NCBI GenBank assembly: GCA_030643455.1
Contig: DAOWLV010000048.1
Location: 1 to 11,730 of the forward strand
From: Candidatus Krumholzibacteriia bacterium
GTDB taxonomy: Bacteria > Krumholzibacteriota > Krumholzibacteriia > LZORAL124-64-63
DNA: 11,730 nt
Direction of reading: 5' to 3'
Below the pieces are notes generated by a model that had not been told where the DNA came from, searched no databases, and saw nothing but the letters and a program-made list of their open reading frames with translations. The stretch's first letter is position 1, and the number at the start of each line of letters is the position of its first letter. Positions 1 to 6,016 of the stretch are shown in pieces. The position numbers and the translations under genes were made by a program.

Positions 1-354
1 GCCCAGCAGGCCCGGCCCCCTGCACAGCACCAGGTGGGGCTGCAACGGATTCCGGCCCTCGTCATCCAGGGCATCGAGAATTGTCTGCTTGCTGAGCGCG
101 AAAAATCCCATCAGGCCTTCGTCGGCGAACAGGTCGGGAAACTGGGGCATGATGACCAGGGTGTCGCCCCGCCAGGTCATGCCCGAGACCTCGGAAAGTG
201 GGTCGGCCAACGGACCGGCAAGCGACAGCAACAATGGCCGCACGGTGGGAATATTCGTTGAGCCGCCGCCGTCATCGCCACCGGCGCAGGCTGGCGCGGC
301 GACCATAAGGGCACCCGCGAAAACCATGAGAATGACCCGCTCAGTACAGCTCAT
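1..354 (-). CDS. Putative lipoprotein, N-terminal 118 residues (runs off the window)
   Basis: The reading frame is open from an ATG at 354 to the left window edge, so only the N-terminus is visible. Residues 1-23 form a short charged start, a hydrophobic stretch and the sequence APAC. Cys23 is a plausible lipid-attachment site, although Pro in the lipobox is unusual, so ordinary signal-peptide cleavage nearby is possible. A Gly/Asp linker follows (AGGDDGGG). From about residue 58 the chain reads SEVSGMTWRGDTLVIMPQFP. This resembles the start of secreted propeller-like proteins of the phytase-like/esterase-like group; that likeness is from memory and weak. The start overlaps the 3' end of the upstream methyltransferase gene by 14 bp, which suggests translational coupling, and GGTGA precedes it. 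Function is unknown; an envelope location is inferred. Confidence 0.7.
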   Translation of the reverse strand, partial: MSCTERVILMVFAGALMVAAPACAGGDDGGGSTNIPTVRPLLLSLAGPLADPLSEVSGMTWRGDTLVIMPQFPDLFADEGLMGFFALSKQTILDALDDEGRNPLQPHLVLCRGPGLLG

Positions 355-1483
355 ATTTCACCAGCCGTCCGTCCAGGCCGCCGTTGCGCAGGGGCATCTT
401 GAAGGCGGGTTTGAGTCCGAAGGATTTCACCAGTTCCCGGTCGCCGAAGTAGATGTAGGCGTCGCTGCCGGTGCAGCGCTGTTTCAGGAAATCCCCGAAC
501 TCCTTCATGAAGGCGCCCATGTCCTCGTCCTTCTTCATGCGGATTCCGTAGGGTGGATTGCAGATGATCAACCGGTTCTCCAGCGATTCGATGTCCCGGA
601 AATCCTTGGTCTTGACGATGAGCTCGTCGCCCCCGGGGATCCGCGCGTTGTTCTTGCGCGTCATCTTGACAGCCTTGGTGTTGATGTCGCTGCCCCGGAT
701 CAACCCTTCCCGGACCACCTTGATCTTGTTGTCTTCCTGGAACTTCACCTTCACCCAGATGCGGCGGTCGTAGTCCGGCAGCATCATGAACCCGAAATGC
801 TTGCGTAGGGTTCCCGGCGGGATGTGACCCGCCTTCAGCCAGGCTTCGCTGAGCAGGGTGCCCGATCCGCACATGGGATCGTAGAAAGGACGCCGGCAAT
901 CCCACTTGGCGAATTCGATGATCCCCGCGGCCAGCGTCTCCTGCATGGGCGCCTCGACCGATTCGGTCCGATAGCCGCGCCGGTGCAGGGAGCCGCCCGA
1001 ACAGTCGATGCTCACGGTCACCTGGTTCTCGAAGATGTGCACGCTGATGATCAGATCAGGCTCGCGAGGGTCGACGTTGGGCCGCTTCTGCCGGTACCGC
1101 TTGCGGAACATGTCCACCACGCAGTCCTTGACCTTCAGCGAGGCGAACTGGCTGTGGTCGATCTCGCTGTGAAAGGTGTTGGCGAACACGGCGAAGGTCT
1201 GGTCCAGCCGGAAGATGCGTGTCCAGTCGACTTTCTTGGCGCCGAGGTAAAGCTCCTCGGGAGTTTTCGCCTCGAACTTGATCAGCGGAGCCAGCACCCG
1301 GGTGACCAGGCGTGACCGGTAGTTGATGCGGTACAGGGTCTCGCGATCGGCCTTGAAGTGGATCCCCCGGGTGAGAACCTCACCGTCGGTCGCGCCCAGC
1401 GCCTTCAGCTCGGTCGCGGCGACATCCTCCAGGCCGCCGGCCACCTGGGCGAAGTACTGGTTGAACCGCTGGTAGTAGAACAT
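341..1483 (-). CDS. rlmL: RlmL/YpsC-type THUMP-domain 23S rRNA guanine-N2 methyltransferase
   Basis: 380 residues. The N-terminal part (about 1-155) fits a ferredoxin-like plus THUMP RNA-binding region. The C-terminal part is a class I SAM-dependent methyltransferase with the SAM-binding loop DPMCGSGTLLSEA at 202-214 and the catalytic NPPYG at 309-313. N2-guanine RNA methyltransferases have this NPPY signature. In E. coli RlmL the same module is fused to RlmK. Here it stands alone, at about the length of the Gram-positive YpsC proteins. The likely reaction is m2G formation in 23S rRNA (G2445 by homology); the exact site is inferred. The ATG at 1483 was chosen because GAGGA lies 9 nt upstream and the protein starts MFYYQRFNQYFAQ like family members. 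A longer frame from 1684 would add 67 residues that are out-of-frame GNAT sequence. It starts 2 nt after the GNAT stop codon, so the two are probably co-transcribed. Confidence 0.9.
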   Translation of the reverse strand: MFYYQRFNQYFAQVAGGLEDVAATELKALGATDGEVLTRGIHFKADRETLYRINYRSRLVTRVLAPLIKFEAKTPEELYLGAKKVDWTRIFRLDQTFAVFANTFHSEIDHSQFASLKVKDCVVDMFRKRYRQKRPNVDPREPDLIISVHIFENQVTVSIDCSGGSLHRRGYRTESVEAPMQETLAAGIIEFAKWDCRRPFYDPMCGSGTLLSEAWLKAGHIPPGTLRKHFGFMMLPDYDRRIWVKVKFQEDNKIKVVREGLIRGSDINTKAVKMTRKNNARIPGGDELIVKTKDFRDIESLENRLIICNPPYGIRMKKDEDMGAFMKEFGDFLKQRCTGSDAYIYFGDRELVKSFGLKPAFKMPLRNGGLDGRLVKYELY

Positions 1484-1485
1484 GG

Positions 1486-1914
1486 TCAGTCGTCCTCGCG
1501 AATCATGAGAAAATGATCGATCCCGCACTCGATGAACACGCCGCCCTCGCGATGGAAACCGAACTCCCGGTAGAAATCTTCGAGATAGACCTGCGCGTGC
1601 ATCTTGAATTTTTTTGCGCCCATGTCCAGGGCGTGGTCCATCAGGAAAGCCACCATCTCCTTTGCCAGGCCGCGGCCCCTCCACCTGGACCGGACCGCGA
1701 TGCGCTCGACCTTCACCCAGCCACCATCGAGGTGCCGCAACCGGCCGGCTGCCACGGGCTGCCCGCCTACTTCGCCCAGGAAGTGGGTGGCCGTCTTTTC
1801 GAACTCGTCGATCTCGCCTTCCCAGTCCACGCCCTGTTCCTCGATGAAGACGATACCACGGACGACCATCACCTTGAGAACATCTTCTTCGCTGACGGCG
1901 ACGCGCAATGACAT
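1486..1914 (-). CDS. GNAT-family N-acetyltransferase (ElaA/YjcF-like)
   Basis: 142 residues from the ATG at 1914. A single GNAT domain fills the protein. The N-terminal VFIEEQGVDWEGEIDEFE stretch matches the conserved EQG/DE region of ElaA/YjcF-like GNATs. The acetyl-CoA pyrophosphate loop is at 75-84 (RSRWRGRGLA, R-x-x-G-x-G). YLEDFYREFGF and ECGIDHFLM close the domain as in ElaA relatives. The substrate cannot be told from sequence. Start choice is uncertain. A TTG at 1923 lies 7 nt after GAGG and would add three residues. An ATG at 1965 would add 17 residues unlike the family and has no Shine-Dalgarno site. The gene lies head to head with ogt-alkA and probably leads an operon with rlmL and the lipoprotein gene. 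Confidence 0.85.
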   Translation of the reverse strand: MSLRVAVSEEDVLKVMVVRGIVFIEEQGVDWEGEIDEFEKTATHFLGEVGGQPVAAGRLRHLDGGWVKVERIAVRSRWRGRGLAKEMVAFLMDHALDMGAKKFKMHAQVYLEDFYREFGFHREGGVFIECGIDHFLMIREDD

Positions 1915-2017
1915 TTCAGACAAACCAGGGCCTCGTATTCGCGGGTTGACGGCGTTGTGGTACATTGGGCGCTAATCCGTGGCCATGATAAGGCCCAGCC
2001 GTCGGAAAGGCACCCAG

Positions 2018-3166
2018 ATGTTGAAATTCGCTTCGGAAGGATGGCACGTTTTTCCCTCGCCGGTGGGCCCGGTTGGCCTGGCCTGGAATCGGCGTGGGGT
2101 CTTCCGGGTGGTTTTTGGCGACATGGAACCCGAAGCGATCGCCAGGGAACTGCGGGACGCCTGCCCCGGTCTGGCCGAAGTGAAACGGCCGTCCGCAGTC
2201 GTGCGTGAAGTCAGGAAACGCGTATGTGACCTTGTCCGCGGCAAACCCGACGCCCTGCGGGACATTCCGATCGACCTGTCGGGCAATTCCGAATTTTCCC
2301 GCAAGGTGCTGCGGGCTCTGCGCGGTGTAAAGCCCGGCCAGGTGATCACCTACGGCCAGCTGGCGGCCAGGGCGGGTCGGCCCGGAGCCGCGCGGGCGGT
2401 CGGCCGCATCATGGGAGCCAATCCCGTGCCGATCATCGTGCCATGCCACCGCTGCATGGGCGCCGACGGGTCGCTGACCGGATTTTCCACCGCCGGCGGC
2501 ACCGCGCTCAAGGCCCGCCTGCTTTTCATCGAGGGTTACGAACGCGACGCCGAACACTCCCGGGGCATCCGCCATCTGCAGAAGGTCGATCCGAAAATCC
2601 GCCGGGTCATCGGAAAGGTCGGTCCCTACCTGGCCATGCCCGACAAGCTGCGGCCGCCCTATGACACCCTGGTCACCGCCATCGTTCACCAGCAGCTGTC
2701 GGTCAAGGCCGGACAGACCATCGCCGGGCGTGTGCGCGATCTCACTCCCGGCCCCAACCATCCCACGCCTGAACAGACGCTTCGTCTCGAACCCGCCAAG
2801 CTGCGCGCCTGCGGGCTCTCGAACGCCAAGGTGGGATTCGTGCGCGACCTGGCTGCCCATGTCCAGGACGGCCGCCTGAAGCTGGGCACCCTCAAAAGCA
2901 TGTCCGATGACGAAGTGATCGCCGATCTGACCAGGGTCAAGGGCATCGGCGTGTGGTCGGCCCACATGCATCTCATCTTCCACATGGGCCGGCTCGACGT
3001 GTTGCCCGTGGGCGATCTGGGCCTGCGCATGGCGGCGGCGAAGTTGTACGGTCTGGTAGAATACGCGACGCCGACCGAATTGACGGAAATCGCCGAACCC
3101 TGGCGACCCTACCGTTCGATGGGTTCGTACTACCTGTGGCGGGGGCTGGATTCAGGGGGGATCTAG
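2018..3166 (+). CDS. Fused O6-alkylguanine-DNA alkyltransferase and AlkA-type 3-methyladenine DNA glycosylase
   Basis: 382 residues, two complete repair domains. Residues 1-175 are an Ogt/MGMT alkyltransferase: a winged-helix segment (SRKVLRALRGVKPGQVITYG), the DNA-intercalating Arg region GAARAVG near 124-129, and the acceptor motif IVPCHR with Cys143. It takes alkyl groups from O6-alkylguanine onto Cys143 in a suicide reaction. Residues 184-382 are a compact HhH-GPD glycosylase: IVHQQLSVKAGQTIAGRV at 222-239, the helix-hairpin-helix RVKGIGVWSAHMHL at 306-319, and the catalytic Asp in PVGDLGLR (Asp333). It should excise 3-methyladenine and related bases. The domains are joined directly in one uninterrupted frame. 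Translation should start at the ATG at 2018, because GGAAAGG lies 7 nt upstream; upstream ATGs at 1979 and 1985 lack a site. There is no Ada-type zinc domain. The gene converges on mntP with one base between their stop codons. Confidence 0.93.
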   Translation: MLKFASEGWHVFPSPVGPVGLAWNRRGVFRVVFGDMEPEAIARELRDACPGLAEVKRPSAVVREVRKRVCDLVRGKPDALRDIPIDLSGNSEFSRKVLRALRGVKPGQVITYGQLAARAGRPGAARAVGRIMGANPVPIIVPCHRCMGADGSLTGFSTAGGTALKARLLFIEGYERDAEHSRGIRHLQKVDPKIRRVIGKVGPYLAMPDKLRPPYDTLVTAIVHQQLSVKAGQTIAGRVRDLTPGPNHPTPEQTLRLEPAKLRACGLSNAKVGFVRDLAAHVQDGRLKLGTLKSMSDDEVIADLTRVKGIGVWSAHMHLIFHMGRLDVLPVGDLGLRMAAAKLYGLVEYATPTELTEIAEPWRPYRSMGSYYLWRGLDSGGI

Positions 3167-3167
3167 G

Positions 3168-3728
3168 TCAAGCCGTCAAGTGTTCGAAAACAATGTGCGC
3201 GCCAACCAAGACCAGGATCACCCCGCCGACGATCTCCATCCGGTTGCCGAAACGGGACCCCAGACGGGCACCCAGCTTCAGGCCAGCCACGGACATTCCC
3301 GCCGTGACGATCCCGATCACCACCGCGGGGAACCAGATGTCCACCTCGAGCATGGCCAGGCTGAACCCCACCGCCAGGGCGTCGATGCTCGTGGCGATGC
3401 TCAGCATGATCAGGGACCACCCCTTGGATGGGTCGCCGGTTCCGGTGTTTTCTTCGGCTTTCAATCCCGCGTGGATCATGCGGCCGCCCACGACACCCAG
3501 GATCCCGAAGGCGATCCAGTGATCAAACCCCGCGGTGGCCCCCGAAACGGTTGCGCCGGCATACCAGCCCAGTATCGGCATGAAGAATTGAAACAGACCG
3601 AAGTGGAAACCCAGCCGGAAGGTGGCCCGCCCTCCGGACGAACGCCCGCTGGCCCCCGCTCCGGCCGAAACCACGCAGGCGTCAATGGCCAGTCCGACGG
3701 AAAGCAACAGGACATCGAGAAATATCAT
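3168..3728 (-). CDS. mntP: Manganese efflux pump MntP
   Basis: 186 residues, almost the length of E. coli MntP (188). The protein is mostly hydrophobic, with about six membrane helices, and is made of two related halves. It carries the family's acidic intramembrane motifs: Asp16 in SVGLAIDACVVS and Asp116 in IATSIDALAVGFS. GLFQFFMPILGWYAG at 44-58 is also typical. MntP exports Mn2+ from the cytoplasm and protects against Mn toxicity. The ATG at 3728 has AGAGG about 4 nt upstream. It follows the GPP34-family gene by 10 nt, so both are likely on one mRNA. In several bacteria mntP is under a yybP-ykoY Mn riboswitch or MntR; I do not recognise the riboswitch in the leader of this pair. Confidence 0.92.
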   Translation of the reverse strand: MIFLDVLLLSVGLAIDACVVSAGAGASGRSSGGRATFRLGFHFGLFQFFMPILGWYAGATVSGATAGFDHWIAFGILGVVGGRMIHAGLKAEENTGTGDPSKGWSLIMLSIATSIDALAVGFSLAMLEVDIWFPAVVIGIVTAGMSVAGLKLGARLGSRFGNRMEIVGGVILVLVGAHIVFEHLTA

Positions 3729-3738
3729 CTAGCCTCTC

Positions 3739-4422
3739 TCAGGTGCCCGCCGTGATGATCACCGGAACAACGGCGCACACCAGAATCGCCGCCTGAATCG
3801 CCTCGACCGCCTCTTTGGTCGCCTTGCCCGCGAGTTGCCCGCTGGTCAGCTTTTCCAGCCGCTTCTTGCGTTCCTTCAGCTTCTTTTTCGGGAAGATCCC
3901 GTTCAGCATGTTGGCGGCCTGGGCCAGCGCCACAATAATTACGGTGCGGGCCTCCAGTTCCGTCGTCGACGTGAAGATGGCCTTTTTCATGCGTTCGCGC
4001 AGATCTTTTTCCGGACCACCGTCGACCTCGGGATAGATGGTGCGCTTGAAGATCTTCATGACCGAACCGGTCTCTTCGGTGAGCACGCCCTTCGTTACAA
4101 GCTGCCGGGCCGCGCGGTTTTTCAGATCCTTCAACCCCGCGAACTTCATCACCCATTCCTTGGCCTTCTTCGGCTTTTTCGCGTCCGTTACCAGGGTCAG
4201 GCATTCGTCCAGGATGGGATCATCCAAACGGCCCCGTTGCAGAATCTTGACTTTTTTTCCCTTGTCGTCGGCAATGGCGATGGACCCGTTCATGGCCAGT
4301 TCGGCCAGGATGGCCCCACCCATGGCGTTTGCGAATAATCCACCCAGGTTTGTGGTCCCTTTTTCATCATCCAGGGCCAGAAGGAGGATTTCTTCGTAAA
4401 GGGGAAGGAATTGGCTGGTCAT
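3739..4422 (-). CDS. GOLPH3/VPS74 (GPP34)-family protein
   Basis: 227 residues covering one GPP34 domain. The N-terminal LYEEILLLALDDEKGT (8-23) is the family hallmark. It is followed by GGAILAELAMNGSIAIADD, then RQLVTKGVLTEETG and YPEVDGGPEKDLRERMKKAI, which track the order of conserved blocks in eukaryotic GOLPH3. A Lys-rich stretch lies at 179-191, and a hydrophobic C-terminal helix at about 205-226 could lie against a membrane. In eukaryotes the family binds phosphatidylinositol 4-phosphate on Golgi membranes and retains glycosyltransferases. The role of bacterial members is not established, and whether the lipid pocket is kept needs an alignment. The start is supported by GGAGG 7 nt before the ATG. 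It is the first gene of a likely operon with mntP, behind a 241-base AT-rich intergenic region. Confidence 0.85.
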   Translation of the reverse strand: MTSQFLPLYEEILLLALDDEKGTTNLGGLFANAMGGAILAELAMNGSIAIADDKGKKVKILQRGRLDDPILDECLTLVTDAKKPKKAKEWVMKFAGLKDLKNRAARQLVTKGVLTEETGSVMKIFKRTIYPEVDGGPEKDLRERMKKAIFTSTTELEARTVIIVALAQAANMLNGIFPKKKLKERKKRLEKLTSGQLAGKATKEAVEAIQAAILVCAVVPVIITAGT

Positions 4423-4513
4423 CGCGGCGCCTCCACATCATTGATAAGTGGTGATAGTTCCATAATATACCCCTATACCCGAAAAATTATTTTAAAAAAA
4501 GGAAACCTTTTGC
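4423..4513 (-). promoter_or_regulatory. AT-rich upstream region of the gpp34-mntP operon
   Basis: This stretch is far more AT-rich than the genes on either side and lies directly before gpp34. It therefore probably holds the operon promoter, read on the minus strand. TATATT and TATTAT occur around 4460-4466 as possible -10 boxes, but no convincing -35 sits at the right distance. A TATCA direct repeat with 10-nt spacing occurs at 4442-4456 (read on the minus strand) and could be an operator half-site pair. It is reported as a region, not as a mapped promoter. Confidence 0.35.
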
Positions 4514-4541
4514 TTGCCATTCCGTTCACAATCCTTACACT
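4514..4541 (+). promoter_or_regulatory. Sigma70-like promoter facing right, before the candidate sRNA
   Basis: TTGCCA at 4514-4519 (5 of 6 to TTGACA) and TACACT at 4536-4541 (4 of 6 to TATAAT) are separated by 16 nt. It lies in the AT-rich gap and faces right, where no plus-strand protein gene follows. Transcription would begin near 4548, just before the two stem-loops of the candidate sRNA. Confidence 0.5.
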
Positions 4542-4547
4542 TTTGGT

Positions 4548-4665
4548 ATGGATTCGGGAGCGCCAATGTGTTACGCTTCCCGGACACGGATTCTCGACCC
4601 GGTTCAACTTATGCCTATCGCGATCCCCCTTGCGCTTCGGCATTACTGGACCGGGTCGTTTTTTT
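4548..4665 (+). ncRNA. Candidate small RNA with two stem-loops and an intrinsic terminator
   Basis: Read on the plus strand, two strong helices follow a promoter-like site. Hairpin 1 pairs 4553-4562 with 4574-4584 (10 pairs, one bulged T, 11-nt loop). Hairpin 2 has an 11-bp outer stem, 4595-4605 with 4648-4658 (CGACCCGGTTC with GGACCGGGTCG, one G-U pair). Inside it are ATGCC/GGCAT (4611-4615/4639-4643) and a 3-bp CGC/GCG tip. The tip loop is C-rich (GATCCCCCTT), the type of loop that can pair with GGAGG-like ribosome sites. Seven T residues follow at 4659-4665. The T-tract lies only on the plus-strand side, although both neighbouring protein genes are on the minus strand, so it is not explained as their terminator. 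The last two transcribed bases overlap the stop codon of the dmsBC-like gene. It matches no RNA family I recognise. Expression is inferred. Confidence 0.5.
4595..4665 (+). terminator. Intrinsic terminator ending the candidate sRNA
   Basis: An 11-bp GC-rich stem (4595-4605 with 4648-4658) is followed at once by seven T residues at 4659-4665. The 42-nt enclosed segment is itself structured (ATGCC/GGCAT helix), so the loop is long for a simple terminator but folds back on itself. In the opposite direction there is no T-tract after the stem, so it is directional toward the right. Confidence 0.55.
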
Positions 4666-6016
4666 ATTCCCCCTCGAAGAGGGCATGAGCCTCGGGTCGC
4701 GCTTCGAGTTCATCGAGCATCAGGGAATTGGGGGTGGGGATCTCCAGCTCCTCGTAGAATTCCCCGCGGTCGATCATTTCCCCGGTCAAGATCAACATCA
4801 GCGTCAACCAGGGGATGTCCCAGAACATCACGCCCATACCCACGAAAAGTGTGCCGACCCGCAACCAGCCCACCGCCGCACCGATGGCCAATCCCAGCCG
4901 GGCACGATCCTTTCTCCGGGTCACGTACAGCACGAGCTTGACCAGGGCCACCGCCCCGGCCACGAGCAAGGTCCCGTTAAATACCGCCGCCAGCAACAGC
5001 CCCGTGCCCAGGACGTGGCCGCTGTGCAGGGGCCCCGACCCGCGGATCACGGCCACCCGGTAGACCTGGTCGATGGCCGCCAGGGTCATGAAGCCCAGGC
5101 CCACGGCAATCCACCCGGCCCAGGACGGCAGGCTTCCGAGATACAGCACCCCCGCCGCCAGCCCCAGGAACCCTCCGATCAGCACGATCTCCCGGCTCAG
5201 CCACGACTCGTCCAGATGCAGGGCGGCCCGCCACGACCGCTCCTTGCGGCCCAGATGTGACGCACTCAAGGCCATGCCCGCAGCTCCCAGACCCAGAAAG
5301 ATCCGCCAGTCCAGATCCGTTCCCCCCAGCTGCCAGGCGGTGAACACGCCCACCAACGTGGCGGCCAGCACGGTGAACACGGCCAGGGTCCATTCGTGGG
5401 TCAGGGTGATCTGCGCACTGATCCTCTTGCGCAACCGGCGCCATGGCGGCATGGCCGGCGGGTGGGTCATTTCCGGAATTCGGCGCACGGGTTGCAGCGA
5501 TTCGATGCGGATCGACGGACCAATTCCTGCCTGGGAAAAACCGGGGACATCCTGGACCAGTTCATCGGCGGACAGTTCACCCCAGGTCAGCGCGCCGGTT
5601 GGACAGCTCGTGACACAGGCCGGTTGGCCGCCTTCGTGCTGTTTTTCCACGCAGAAGTTGCACTTGGTCATCACGCCTCGCCCCTCGTCGAACCTGGGCG
5701 CGCCGTAGGGACAGACCCACGCGCAGTAGCGGCAACCAAGGCAGAGGTCGGCGTCGATCAAGACCGCGCCCGTTTTTTCGTCGCGACGGTAGGCCCGGGC
5801 CGGACATTGCTCCATGCAGGGCGCTTCGGCGCAATGGTTGCAGGCCAGCGACAGGTGCATCAGCTCCACACCCGGCACGTGCAGCTCGTTGAAGGTGCTC
5901 ACCTCGCGCCAGGGCAGCGTTGTCGGCAGATCATTGGCGATCTGGCAGGCCATCGCGCAGGCGTGGCAACCGGTGCACTTGTTCACGTCGACGATGAAGG
6001 ACGGCCGCGTGCTCAT
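4664..6016 (-). CDS. Fused DmsB-like four-cluster ferredoxin and DmsC-like membrane anchor
   Basis: 450 residues. Residues 1-145 form a DmsB/PsrB-type electron-transfer domain with sixteen cysteines in four groups: C14/17/20/24, C59/62/67/71, C92/95/98/102 and C119/122/134/138, enough for four [4Fe-4S] clusters. From about residue 205 the protein is a DmsC-type anchor with roughly eight hydrophobic helices, including the family segment SWLSREIVLIGGFLG at 271-285. E. coli encodes these as two proteins; here they are one frame. It would pass electrons between the Mo subunit and the quinone pool. The ATG at 6016 overlaps the stop codon of the Mo-subunit gene by 4 bp (ATGA), with GGAGG 10 nt upstream. 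A longer frame from 6121 adds only unrelated Arg/Gly-rich residues. It is the last gene of the operon, and no minus-strand terminator is evident after it. Confidence 0.9.
   Translation of the reverse strand: MSTRPSFIVDVNKCTGCHACAMACQIANDLPTTLPWREVSTFNELHVPGVELMHLSLACNHCAEAPCMEQCPARAYRRDEKTGAVLIDADLCLGCRYCAWVCPYGAPRFDEGRGVMTKCNFCVEKQHEGGQPACVTSCPTGALTWGELSADELVQDVPGFSQAGIGPSIRIESLQPVRRIPEMTHPPAMPPWRRLRKRISAQITLTHEWTLAVFTVLAATLVGVFTAWQLGGTDLDWRIFLGLGAAGMALSASHLGRKERSWRAALHLDESWLSREIVLIGGFLGLAAGVLYLGSLPSWAGWIAVGLGFMTLAAIDQVYRVAVIRGSGPLHSGHVLGTGLLLAAVFNGTLLVAGAVALVKLVLYVTRRKDRARLGLAIGAAVGWLRVGTLFVGMGVMFWDIPWLTLMLILTGEMIDRGEFYEELEIPTPNSLMLDELEARPEAHALFEGE

Noticed and set aside
1916..2983. Minus-strand open frame of 355 codons opposite ogt-alkA
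   Set aside because: The plus strand encodes two complete enzyme domains with catalytic residues, so this frame is a shadow.
4490..4515. Minus-strand terminator from AAAAGG/CCTTTT with a following T-run
   Set aside because: The stem is only six pairs, mostly A-T, with a 3-nt loop. It lies in the AT-rich upstream region and is more likely low-complexity sequence.
4423..4663. yybP-ykoY manganese riboswitch in the leader of the gpp34-mntP operon
   Set aside because: mntP leaders often carry this riboswitch, so I looked for its core on the minus strand but did not recognise it. The strong structures here carry their terminator T-tract on the opposite strand. A covariance-model search would settle it.
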